Positions 8,382-18,835 of a stretch of 64,000 nucleotides of DNA are shown here, piece by piece. Source of the DNA: Amycolatopsis albispora (lineage in GTDB: Bacteria; Actinomycetota; Actinomycetes; Mycobacteriales; Pseudonocardiaceae); NCBI RefSeq assembly GCF_003312875.1, contig NZ_CP015163.1, positions 2,480,001-2,544,000 on the forward strand, given 5' to 3'. The notes under the pieces were generated by a model, which saw nothing but the letters and a program-made list of their open reading frames with translations, made no database searches and was not told where the DNA came from. The translations under genes and the position numbers were made by a program. The first letter of the stretch is position 1; each line of letters begins with the position of its first letter.

Positions 8382-9234
8382 CGAACTCCCAGTTCACCGG
8401 ACACGATTGTCACCGCCACCGCCGAACAGCAGTGGCCCAGCCTGAAAATGACAGCGCGAACAGTTGTCCCAGTGCCTCCCGAACGATTTTTCGCGCAATC
8501 ACGCGATTTGGTGAAAATCCACCGGCTCCCCTTTGCGAGGCAGGCCGCGCACCAAGCTATCCACCGATAGGCGGACCCACAAGGCAGCATGAGCCAGTTC
8601 ATCCTGTTGATTGCAGGCGGCCAATCCCACCACCGATTCGGAGCATTTCCGCGAGTACCGGTGAACCGGCACGAGCAGTCGGCCCCGGTCGCCGGGCCAC
8701 GACCGATTCACCGCTAGTCCGACCGAGGGGCCGACGCTCACCTGCAGTCACCGAAATCGCCCCCCGCACCACCGGATCCTCCACTCCGGACAGTCGCGCA
8801 GCGCCGCCACCCGGCCGCCGCGAGCGGCCCGTTCGGGGCAGTCCGCTGCCGCCGGGCGGGCCTGCGCACCCCCCGAACAGCCGATTACCGGCAGCCGAAC
8901 TGGGCCGTCCGTGCACCGGCGTCCACCGGCCGTTACCGTGGGTTCGCCGAAAACTGTGGTCAGCGTCATTCCGGGGGAATTCCGGAATGCACTAACTCAT
9001 TTGCCCGAAAGCACTTTCGGGTGACTCCCGTGTCACCACGCCCGGTGCTACCGTCGCTGACGTCGAGCCCCGGTCCGATCACCGGGATCGGCATCGGAAA
9101 ACCTTCACCTTCTCATTACCGCCCCGACTCGCCGATCAGTGGATTGCGGGCGGGTATTTCACCGTGCCGGTGACGACTTTCCGAGCACAGAACACGACCA
9201 CAGAACACACAGACCAAGGATGGGTGGATTCGCA
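8382..9234. other. 853-bp intergenic region without a convincing gene
   Basis: This gap separates two divergent genes, the DUF4239 gene and the first encapsulin gene. GC content and codon-position bias drop visibly compared with the flanks, and the open frames in it lack a ribosome-binding site or any recognisable protein. One short perfect hairpin (CCCGAAAG, two-base loop, CTTTCGGG) sits at 9004-9021. I cannot place a promoter with confidence. The unusual length for this compact region suggests a long encapsulin leader, a control region or a decayed gene. Confidence 0.5.
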
Positions 9235-10650
<1,416 letters not shown>

Positions 10651-10660
10651 CCCCACCCGC

Positions 10661-10688
10661 GCGGGTGCGCGGCGCACCGCGCACCCGC
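10661..10688 (+). promoter_or_regulatory. Perfect 12-bp stem-loop between the two shell genes
   Basis: Arms GCGGGTGCGCGG (10661-10672) and CCGCGCACCCGC (10677-10688) pair perfectly around a CGCA tetraloop, 10 bases after the stop of shell 1 and 35 bases before the start of shell 2. There is no T-run, so it is not a classical terminator; it could be a partial terminator, an mRNA-stability element or a processing site that sets the ratio of the two shell proteins. Confidence 0.7.
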
Positions 10689-10723
10689 GGTCCAGGAATG
10701 CCGGCACGACCCAGGAAGGCGAT

Positions 10724-12139
<1,416 letters not shown>

Positions 12140-12154
12140 CCGGAGGGCGCTCGA

Positions 12155-13177
12155 ATGTCCACTGTGGAAACAATTGGCGACCCGCGCACCGCGGGCGAGA
12201 TCCTGGCCTGGAGCCGGGCCTCGGTCCAGCCGGCGCTCCGGGCGGCGGTGGACACCCTGCCGGGCTCGCTGCGGCGCATCGCCGGGTACCACTTCGGCTG
12301 GCTCGACGAAACCGGCGCGCCGGCCGACGGTGACGGCGGCAAGGCGCTGCGGCCCGCGCTGGTGCTGCTGTGCGCCGAGGCGGTGGGCGGCGGGCCGGGC
12401 GCGGTGCCCGCGGCCGTGGCGGTCGAGCTGGTGCACAACTTCTCGTTGCTGCACGACGACGTGATGGACGGGGACGTGACCAGGCGGCACCGCGCGACCG
12501 CCTGGCACGTCTTCGGCACCGGCGCGGCCATTCTCGCCGGGGACGCGCTGCTCACGCTGGCGATGGACGTGCTGGCGCCGAGCGGGCAGCCCGCGCTGCG
12601 CGTGCTCGGGAACGCGGTGCAGGACCTCGTCGAGGGGCAGATCGCCGATCTGTCGTTCGAGACGCGGATCGACGTGGTGGTACCGGAATGCGTCCGGATG
12701 GCCGAACGCAAGACCGGCTCGCTGGTGGGCGCTTCGTGCGCGCTCGGCGCACTGGCCGGGGGCGCCACGCCGGAACGGGCCGGCGAACTGCGGTTGTTCG
12801 GCGACCAGCTCGGGCTGGCCTTCCAGTTCATCGACGACCTGCTCGGCATCTGGGGCGATCCGGCGGTGACCGGGAAACCGGTGCACAACGACCTGCGCAG
12901 CCGCAAGAAGTCGCTGCCGGTGGTGTCCGCGCTGACCTCGGGCACCCCGGCCGGGCGGGAGCTGGCGGAGTTGTACCAGGCCGATGCGCTGACCGAGGCG
13001 GAGCTGGCCAGGGCGGCCGACCTGGTGGAGCTGGCGGGTGGCCGGGCGTGGTGCCGGGCGCAGGCGGACGATCTGCTCGGGGAGGCACGCGCGCGGCTGC
13101 GCGCGGCGCGTCCGGAGCGCCGGGCCGCGATCGGCCTGGAAACCCTGGCGCGGCTGGCCACGCACCGGGACCACTAG
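12155..13177 (+). CDS. Polyprenyl diphosphate synthase, candidate encapsulin cargo
   Basis: 340 residues with an ATG start and GGAGG ribosome-binding site, 15 bp after shell 2. It is an all-helical trans-isoprenyl diphosphate synthase: first Asp-rich motif DDVMD (D101, D102, D105) followed by RRHRATAWH, and second motif DDLLGIWGD (D227, D228, D235) in the variant form common in actinobacteria. It should extend allylic diphosphates with isopentenyl diphosphate; chain length cannot be read by eye. Polyprenyl transferases are one of the recognised cargo classes of family 2B encapsulins. Unlike several family 2 cargoes, it has almost no N-terminal extension: the catalytic fold seems to begin within the first 15 residues, so the loading signal is not obvious. 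Confidence 0.93.
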   Translation: MSTVETIGDPRTAGEILAWSRASVQPALRAAVDTLPGSLRRIAGYHFGWLDETGAPADGDGGKALRPALVLLCAEAVGGGPGAVPAAVAVELVHNFSLLHDDVMDGDVTRRHRATAWHVFGTGAAILAGDALLTLAMDVLAPSGQPALRVLGNAVQDLVEGQIADLSFETRIDVVVPECVRMAERKTGSLVGASCALGALAGGATPERAGELRLFGDQLGLAFQFIDDLLGIWGDPAVTGKPVHNDLRSRKKSLPVVSALTSGTPAGRELAELYQADALTEAELARAADLVELAGGRAWCRAQADDLLGEARARLRAARPERRAAIGLETLARLATHRDH

Positions 13178-13213
13178 CGCGCCCGGGACCGCTGGGCCGT
13201 TCCCTGAAGCGAC

Positions 13214-13268
13214 TGTCACGAATGTGGCTTTCGAGACGCGAAACGTCTCGAAAGCCACATTCGTGACA
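13214..13268. terminator. Perfect 25-bp inverted repeat closing the encapsulin operon
   Basis: Arms at 13214-13238 and 13244-13268 are perfect reverse complements around the loop CGAAA. The core GAATGTGGCTTTCG is shared with the hairpin at 48494. It lies 36 bases after the cargo gene stop and before an independent promoter, so it is probably the operon's terminator or a dispersed palindromic element serving as one. Confidence 0.75.
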
Positions 13269-13318
13269 TCGGGTTGAGGGCGTTCGGCTGGTGCTGGCGA
13301 TCTGGCGGGGCCACTGGG

Positions 13319-13324
13319 TATTTT
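13319..13324 (+). promoter_or_regulatory. -10 element of a probably leaderless aminotransferase transcript
   Basis: TATTTT lies six bases before the ATG at 13331, the spacing expected when the transcript starts at the start codon itself. The six bases between are CGGGGG, so a short ribosome-binding stretch is also possible. Either way the aminotransferase unit seems to have its own promoter downstream of the encapsulin terminator. Confidence 0.5.
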
Positions 13325-13330
13325 CGGGGG

Positions 13331-14086
13331 ATGAGCGATCGCCGCCGGTGGACGTGGGCCGGCGGGCTGGTGCCCACGGAAGTTCCGCCGTCGGACGCTC
13401 TCGTGGTGGATTCCTGGTTGCTCGACCGGGGCGCGGTCCGCGGCCTGCGCCGCCACCGCGCGCGGTTCACCCGGGGTGCGACCACGCTCGCCAGGGTCAG
13501 TGAGTCCTCTGTGGACAGATTCTGGGCGGCGATGGTCGCCGAGCTGCCCGTGCGCGAGCGCTGGTTCCCGCGGGTGGAGGCACACGCCGACGGCTCGCTG
13601 GTGTTCTGGCTGCGCCCGGCTCCCCCGCCCCGCCCGGAAACCCGGCTGTGGATCCCGCCCGAGCCCGTGGTGCGCCGGCACCCCCGGCTCAAGGGGCCCG
13701 ACCTTCCGCTGCTCACCGAACTCCGCGCGCGGGCGCAGGAAACCGGCGCCGACGACGCGCTGCTCCTCGACGAATCCGGCTGCGTGCTGGAGACCGCGCA
13801 CGCCGCCCTGCTCTGGTGGCGCGGCGACCACCTCTGCGCCCCGGCTCGCGACCTGCCGGTGCTGCCGTCGGTGACCGTCGCCGAACTCGGGATTCCGCTG
13901 AGTGAGGAATACGCGCTGCCCGCCGATCTCGAAGGCACCGAGGTCTGGGCGGTCAACGCCCTGCACGGGATCAGCCCGGTCACCGGCTGGGCCGGCCCGG
14001 ACGGCCCGCCGCTCGCGCCGGTGGACACCGCGCGGCTCGACCGGTTCCGCACGGCTCTTGCCACCGCCCCGAGCTATGTGGGATGA
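13331..14086 (+). CDS. PLP-dependent class IV aminotransferase / aminodeoxychorismate lyase-like
   Basis: 251 residues, somewhat short for fold-type IV enzymes (usually 270-300). The lysine of RLKGPDLPLL (about residue 121) aligns with the PLP lysine of the family, and GADDALLLDESGCVLETAHA followed by LPVLPSVTVAELG matches the conserved E-T and I-L-P-G-V-T motifs. Possible activities are release of p-aminobenzoate from aminodeoxychorismate or transamination of branched-chain or D-amino acids; the sequence does not choose between them. It opens a three-gene unit with two unknown proteins (31 bp to the next start). No pabA/pabB genes are present, so folate synthesis has no local support. Confidence 0.8.
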   Translation: MSDRRRWTWAGGLVPTEVPPSDALVVDSWLLDRGAVRGLRRHRARFTRGATTLARVSESSVDRFWAAMVAELPVRERWFPRVEAHADGSLVFWLRPAPPPRPETRLWIPPEPVVRRHPRLKGPDLPLLTELRARAQETGADDALLLDESGCVLETAHAALLWWRGDHLCAPARDLPVLPSVTVAELGIPLSEEYALPADLEGTEVWAVNALHGISPVTGWAGPDGPPLAPVDTARLDRFRTALATAPSYVG

Positions 14087-14116
14087 ACAGTGGTCCGAAC
14101 AGCGTGAGGGGGCAGC

Positions 14117-16078
14117 GTGGACGGGATGGCGAGCCTGCGGCACGCGATCGAAACGGTACCGATCCCCGGTGCCCCGCCCCGCCTGTCCCACAACGGCGCC
14201 GCGGTCGGCCTGGCGCTGCTCGACACCGCGCTGCGGCTCAACCACGTCCGGCGGCTGACCGAGCGGCTGACCGTGGTCGAGCACGGCACCGCCCGCCGCA
14301 CCACCGACGTGGACATCAGCCTCAAGCTGCTCGACGAGGGCCAGCGGCAGGCGACCGCGGACCTCCAGGACCTGATCGGCAAGGAACACGGTGAGCGCAC
14401 CGCGTCGCGTCCCGGCGGCACCACGCTCTGGGTGCCGATCGCCCGCCTGCCCCGCAGCAGCGTCTCCCCCGTCGACGTGCACGACGGCACCGGCGAGCAG
14501 CTGCCGCGGCTGACGCAGCACGAGACCTCGCGACTGCTCGCCTCCGGCCTGTACCGCCTGCTGCGCGGGATCCTGGCCAGCGACGAGCACGCGCATTCGC
14601 CGAAGCAGGACCTCAGCGCGTTCCTGTTCCGGCTGCACGAACCGCGCTGGCTGGTGCAGCGTGCGCTGCTCACCCTGCTCACCGAACGCGACCACCCCGC
14701 CGAGGAGTTCACCCACGAGCCCACCGAAGGGCTGGTGGCCGGGCACGGCAGGCAGTGCCGTGACATGGCGCTGCGCATTCTCGACGGTTACGCGCACCTG
14801 CTGCGGGAGTACGCGCAGCTGCTCGACGTGGCGGTCCGCGACTACCTGCTGGTGATCGCGCTGGACGACACCGTGGACGAGCACCGGCTGAGCTACGAGA
14901 CCCCGTTGTACGTCAGCGACGACCGGCCGCGCCGCTTCGCCGAGTACTGGCGCCGCGTGCGCGCCAGCCACAGCGGCTACTTCGCGCGCTACGACACCAC
15001 GATCCCGGCCACGCTGCGGTCCTACCACCTGGTGGTGCGAACCGCGCCCGAGGTCGACCTGACGCGGCTGTACCTGACCACCGACGCGGACGGCCCGCTC
15101 GCGCGCAGCCTCGCCGCCGACCTGAAGTCGCTGGCCAAGCGCCCGCTCACGGCCGGGAAGTCCGCCGCGGGCAAGATCCTCGAACTGCAGACGCAGACCG
15201 TGCTGCGCCAGCTCGCCGATCTGCTGCGGCGCCGGAAGTGGGAGGCCAGCCGGTCCGGCGTGGAGCTGGCGGAGGCCGCGCTGCCGGTCACCCACCGGCT
15301 GGCCGCCGCCGCGACCACCGGCGACGCGGTGCGCCTGGCGGGCAACGACGTCGACAACGCACTGCTGCGGCATCCCGCGGTCGACGCGGAGAACCTGCGG
15401 GCCGCCGCCGAGGAGGTGACCACCCGCGAACTCGGCCAGGACCTGGTGGTGGTCGGCAACATCACCGACAACCAGGCGCAGGCGTACTGGCGGCGCTCGG
15501 CCGGTGCGGGCGGTTACGGCGAGCAGGTGCGGATCCGCGCCGGTCTGGTGCTCAAGGATTCCGGGGAGGCGGGCCCGCGCAGCGTCATGTTCTACGCGCT
15601 CGCCGTGGCCGCGACCGCGTGGGGACTGGGCTGGTTGCTGGTCGGCAGCCCGCTGCCGTACGGCCGGGAAGCCACCGAGGCACTGGGCAACGTCGGTGAC
15701 GGGCAGTCGGTGATCACCATGCTGCTGCTGGTCCCCGGCTTCCTCTACACCCGGCTCGCGCTGCCACCGCGCCGGTCGGTCGCCGCCTACCTGCGGACCC
15801 TGCCACGCACGCTGGGCCAGCTCTGCATCGTCTCCCCCGCCGGGCTGGCCGCCGCGATCGCCGCGCAGAGCAGCGGTGAGGTGGTGCAGGTCTTCCTCAC
15901 CATCGCGGTGGTCCTCCCGGTGCTGACCGCGCTGATCCTGTTCAGCCTGCGGTCGTGGCGGGACGAGCGCATGCCGCTGAGCCGGATCGGAGCACCGAAA
16001 TGGGCCGGAAACGGGCCGATCACCAGGAAACAGCTGCCGCCGAACGTCCGCTTCGGCCCCGAAGGCGGCCTGAAGTGA
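14117..16078 (+). CDS. Large protein of unknown function with C-terminal membrane domain
   Basis: 653 residues from a GTG preceded by GAGGGGG. The first ~485 residues are soluble, charged and mostly helical, rich in Arg/Leu/Glu, without a motif I recognise; notable stretches are RRTTDVDISLKLLDEGQR (about residues 58-75), which looks coiled-coil-like, and VVVGNITDNQAQAYWRR. About four transmembrane segments follow between residues 490 and 615 (VMFYALAVAATAWGLGWLLV, ITMLLLVPGFLYTRLAL, a central Ala-rich segment, VFLTIAVVLPVLTALILFSL), ending in a polar tail. It overlaps the next gene by four bases (GTGA), so the two are almost certainly partners. No homology-based function can be given. Confidence 0.75.
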   Translation: MDGMASLRHAIETVPIPGAPPRLSHNGAAVGLALLDTALRLNHVRRLTERLTVVEHGTARRTTDVDISLKLLDEGQRQATADLQDLIGKEHGERTASRPGGTTLWVPIARLPRSSVSPVDVHDGTGEQLPRLTQHETSRLLASGLYRLLRGILASDEHAHSPKQDLSAFLFRLHEPRWLVQRALLTLLTERDHPAEEFTHEPTEGLVAGHGRQCRDMALRILDGYAHLLREYAQLLDVAVRDYLLVIALDDTVDEHRLSYETPLYVSDDRPRRFAEYWRRVRASHSGYFARYDTTIPATLRSYHLVVRTAPEVDLTRLYLTTDADGPLARSLAADLKSLAKRPLTAGKSAAGKILELQTQTVLRQLADLLRRRKWEASRSGVELAEAALPVTHRLAAAATTGDAVRLAGNDVDNALLRHPAVDAENLRAAAEEVTTRELGQDLVVVGNITDNQAQAYWRRSAGAGGYGEQVRIRAGLVLKDSGEAGPRSVMFYALAVAATAWGLGWLLVGSPLPYGREATEALGNVGDGQSVITMLLLVPGFLYTRLALPPRRSVAAYLRTLPRTLGQLCIVSPAGLAAAIAAQSSGEVVQVFLTIAVVLPVLTALILFSLRSWRDERMPLSRIGAPKWAGNGPITRKQLPPNVRFGPEGGLK

Positions 16079-17574
16079 GCGAAACCTCGGTCCGCAACAT
16101 CGCCGACCTGGCCAGGGCCGGGTTCGAGATCGCGCGGCAGTCACTGACCAAAGTGGACTACGAGGTGCACCACGTGGCGGCACGCGTGGGATATCTGCGT
16201 GAACTGGCGCTGTCGCCGGATTCGGTGTTCGTGGAGACCCTGTGCTCGGCGGCGAACGGCGGTGGCGTGGTGATCGGCACGCGCACCGGCGCCGCCACCG
16301 AAGGCCAGGACCAGCCCGGCGGCGGCTCGCGCCCGGAACCGCTCGCCGACGGCTGGCTGTTCCGGCACACCGCGCTGCCGAACCCGACCTTCATCTACGA
16401 GTCGGCCCGCACCTTCGAAGGACTGGTGGTGCTGGACCGGCAGCCCGGCGAACCGCGGAACTGGCACGGGATCGCGGTCCGCGACCTGACCAAGGAGATC
16501 TCCGAGACCGCGGCCAGGGTGGCCGGCGCGCCGCTGCTCACCCTGCAGTGCCCGGCCCAGCTGCCGACCGTGGTCAAGACGCGCGGGCACGATCTCCGCA
16601 CCCGCAAGGAATCCCCGTCGCCGTGTTCCTCGCTGGCGGTGCGGTTCTCGATCGCGTTGTCGGACGCCTCCGCCGAGCGCCGGTTCGAGCTGGGCGACCG
16701 GCTGCGCGCGCTGTGCGAGGACTACGGCTTCGGGTTCTGGCTCGCCGACACCCGGCCGGGGCACCGGCCGGGCAACTGGTTCGAGGTCTGCCGTGACGTG
16801 CGCCGGGCCGAACCGGCCGAGGCCGAACCGATGCGCACCTGCCTGCCGCTGACCTGCGCGGGACCGGCCAGGGTCGGCTCCACGCACGCGATCATCGCCT
16901 TCCTGCAGCGGTACCCGCAGGTCGGCGTGGCCGCCTGCACCGGGACCTCGCTCGACGACCTGGCCTTCATCCACCTGCAGCTGTCGATCGAAGGGGTGAG
17001 CGCGGACCGGCTGAACAAGATCCTGGCCAAGCTGCTGGCCGCGGACCAGGTGCCGTCGCGGCCCCACGAACTGCTGCGCAAGCTGTTCTTCCGGCTCGGC
17101 CTGCACGCCATTCCCGACGAGCCGGCCGATCGCGAGCGCACGCACCCGGCCAGCGACTACCAGACCTTTCTCGGCCCGGCGTTCACCTGCCGCCCGCCCG
17201 CCGCGGGCGAGATGATGGCGGTGTGGGTGTCGTGGCGGATCGCCTTCTCCGGTGACGGGCTCGCCGCCCCGCTGGACTGCCTGTACGGCGCCTTGCGGGA
17301 GGTGCTCGGCGAGGACGCCGAGGCGGTGTCGGTGGAGTACCTGGTCTGCCGGGCGACCGAGCAGTCCGTGGTGCGGGGCAAGGGAAAGCTCGGCGTGCCG
17401 CGGGCGGTGGTGGACCGGTTCGGCGGCTCCGCCGTGGAACGCGGCGAGTCGCGGCTGTGCGCGCGGCTGGAGGACGCCTGGAAGCACCAGGCCGACCAGT
17501 CCGAAGTGGACGGTATTGCCGAGCTGACGGTGGCCTGGCGCGAAGCCTGGCTCGGGCACTGGACCTACAGCTGA
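16075..17574 (+). CDS. Protein of unknown function, partner of the upstream membrane protein
   Basis: 499 residues, soluble, with no signal peptide or membrane helix. The GTG start overlaps the previous stop (GTGA). Visible features: a Gly-rich loop NGGGVVIGTRTG near residue 60, several scattered cysteines (PSPCSSLAVRFS, EDYGFGFW..., PLTCAGPARVGSTHAI, VGVAACTGTSLDDLAF), and a C-terminal region EYLVCRATEQSVVRGKGKLG. I do not recognise a family. The gene is the last of the aminotransferase operon and meets the convergent J-domain gene after 10 bp. It may be the cytosolic partner of the 653-residue membrane protein; that is inferred only from coupling. Confidence 0.75.
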   Translation: MSETSVRNIADLARAGFEIARQSLTKVDYEVHHVAARVGYLRELALSPDSVFVETLCSAANGGGVVIGTRTGAATEGQDQPGGGSRPEPLADGWLFRHTALPNPTFIYESARTFEGLVVLDRQPGEPRNWHGIAVRDLTKEISETAARVAGAPLLTLQCPAQLPTVVKTRGHDLRTRKESPSPCSSLAVRFSIALSDASAERRFELGDRLRALCEDYGFGFWLADTRPGHRPGNWFEVCRDVRRAEPAEAEPMRTCLPLTCAGPARVGSTHAIIAFLQRYPQVGVAACTGTSLDDLAFIHLQLSIEGVSADRLNKILAKLLAADQVPSRPHELLRKLFFRLGLHAIPDEPADRERTHPASDYQTFLGPAFTCRPPAAGEMMAVWVSWRIAFSGDGLAAPLDCLYGALREVLGEDAEAVSVEYLVCRATEQSVVRGKGKLGVPRAVVDRFGGSAVERGESRLCARLEDAWKHQADQSEVDGIAELTVAWREAWLGHWTYS

Positions 17575-17584
17575 GCCCGCGCGC

Positions 17585-18658
17585 TCAGACCACCTGGGCG
17601 CGGACCGCGCGGAAGGCGGCGGGGTCCAGCGCGGCGGGCTTTTCCGCCAGCCAGTCGCCGATCTCCAGCACGAACTGCTCCGGCGTCATCGGCGGCGCGA
17701 TCCAGTCGTCGTCCTCGGTGGTGATCTCGCCGGGGCGGTTCGGGTAGAGCACCATCGCGCCCCGCACCTCGACCTCGGGCAGCAGGTCCTCGAAGGCGGC
17801 GATCGCCTCGGGCAGCTTCGTGCCGCCGCCGCGGAACCGGTTGCCGTTGCGGGTCAGCTCGCCCATTTCGTCGAGCGCGTAGTGCCCCGGCGGCCACACC
17901 TTCGACTCGATCAGCACCAGCCGCCTGCCGCACAGCACGGCGTGGTCGGTGTCGGCGAACACCGAGCCGGGCCACGCCAGGCTGTGGAACACCCGCAGGC
18001 CGGGGAGCTTGGTCAGGTAGCGATCCAGCAGCTCGGCGGTGAGCCGTTCACCGATCTGGTCGGGGTCCTCGCCGGTGCGGCCGAACACCGCCGCGTCGCC
18101 GAACTCCGCGGTCAGTTCCTTCTCCGCCTTGACATCGGCGGCGTACCCGCTGGCCAGCCAGGCGCAGGCGGCGCTGACCATGGCGGCGAGCAGCACCCAG
18201 GCGACCACCACCGGCGTGGTGACGTCGAGCGGCAGCAGGATCGGCAGGCACAGCGCCAGTCCCCCGGCCGCGACCAGCGCCCACGGCGCGTGCCCGCGGC
18301 CGTCTCGCGGCAGCCGGTCGCCAGGGGCCGCCACCAGCGGCCACCACGGGATCTCCTCGGGGTCGAGGTGCGGGCAGACCGGCTCGTACTCGTCCTCGAA
18401 CTCCCAGCGGCGGTACCGCGCGGGCCGCACCGGTTCGGGCGCCTCGTCGGGTTCCCACGGCTCGCCGAAGTCGTACTCCGCACGGCGTTCCGGGTCCGCC
18501 AGCGTCTCGTAGGCCTCGCGGAGCTGCCGGAACGAGTCCGAGGTGCCACCGGCGTCCGGGTGCATGGCCTTGGCCAGCGCACGGTACGCCGACTTGATCT
18601 CCGTCGCCGACGCGCTCTCGGGGACCCCGAGCAGCTCGTAGTAGTCGACCCCTTGCAC
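17585..18658 (-). CDS. J-domain protein fused to membrane segment and NERD domain
   Basis: 357 residues from the GTG at 18658, which has AGGAGG eleven bases upstream. The start gives a canonical DnaJ J-domain, [19 protein letters not shown], with the HPD tripeptide in KAMHPDAGG (about residues 31-39). Two hydrophobic segments follow ([18 protein letters not shown] and [20 protein letters not shown], about residues 137-180). The C-terminal half resembles the NERD nuclease-related fold: [20 protein letters not shown] keeps the acidic residue and E-x-K expected for the active site. A DnaK-recruiting module is thus joined to a possible nuclease on the inner membrane. The gene is convergent with the unknown operon and divergent from the SGNH gene. 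Confidence 0.8.
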   Translation of the reverse strand: MQGVDYYELLGVPESASATEIKSAYRALAKAMHPDAGGTSDSFRQLREAYETLADPERRAEYDFGEPWEPDEAPEPVRPARYRRWEFEDEYEPVCPHLDPEEIPWWPLVAAPGDRLPRDGRGHAPWALVAAGGLALCLPILLPLDVTTPVVVAWVLLAAMVSAACAWLASGYAADVKAEKELTAEFGDAAVFGRTGEDPDQIGERLTAELLDRYLTKLPGLRVFHSLAWPGSVFADTDHAVLCGRRLVLIESKVWPPGHYALDEMGELTRNGNRFRGGGTKLPEAIAAFEDLLPEVEVRGAMVLYPNRPGEITTEDDDWIAPPMTPEQFVLEIGDWLAEKPAALDPAAFRAVRAQVV

Positions 18659-18835
18659 GGTCTGCCGCACCTCCTGCGATCGCGCCAACACGATATGGGG
18701 TCGTGTCCGGCGCCGTGCCGCCGGACACGCCATGGCAGGCTTTCCCCCGTTGGCCGTGATGGCGGTTGACGATCAACGGCGGGCGCCGGAAAATCAAGAT
18801 CCGGCACCGCAGCCACCGGCCTTGAGGGGATCGGC

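Noticed and set aside
8432..8995. 187-codon open frame in the gap before the encapsulin operon
   Set aside because: No ribosome-binding site, Pro/Arg/Ser-rich translation without domain, and weak codon bias.
9004..9021. Terminator CCCGAAAG/CTTTCGGG
   Set aside because: It lies between divergent genes with no transcript to end there and no T-run; kept only as a note in the intergenic entry.
13178..13330. Including the class IV aminotransferase in the encapsulin operon
   Set aside because: A perfect 25-bp inverted repeat and a separate -10 element lie between cargo and aminotransferase genes.
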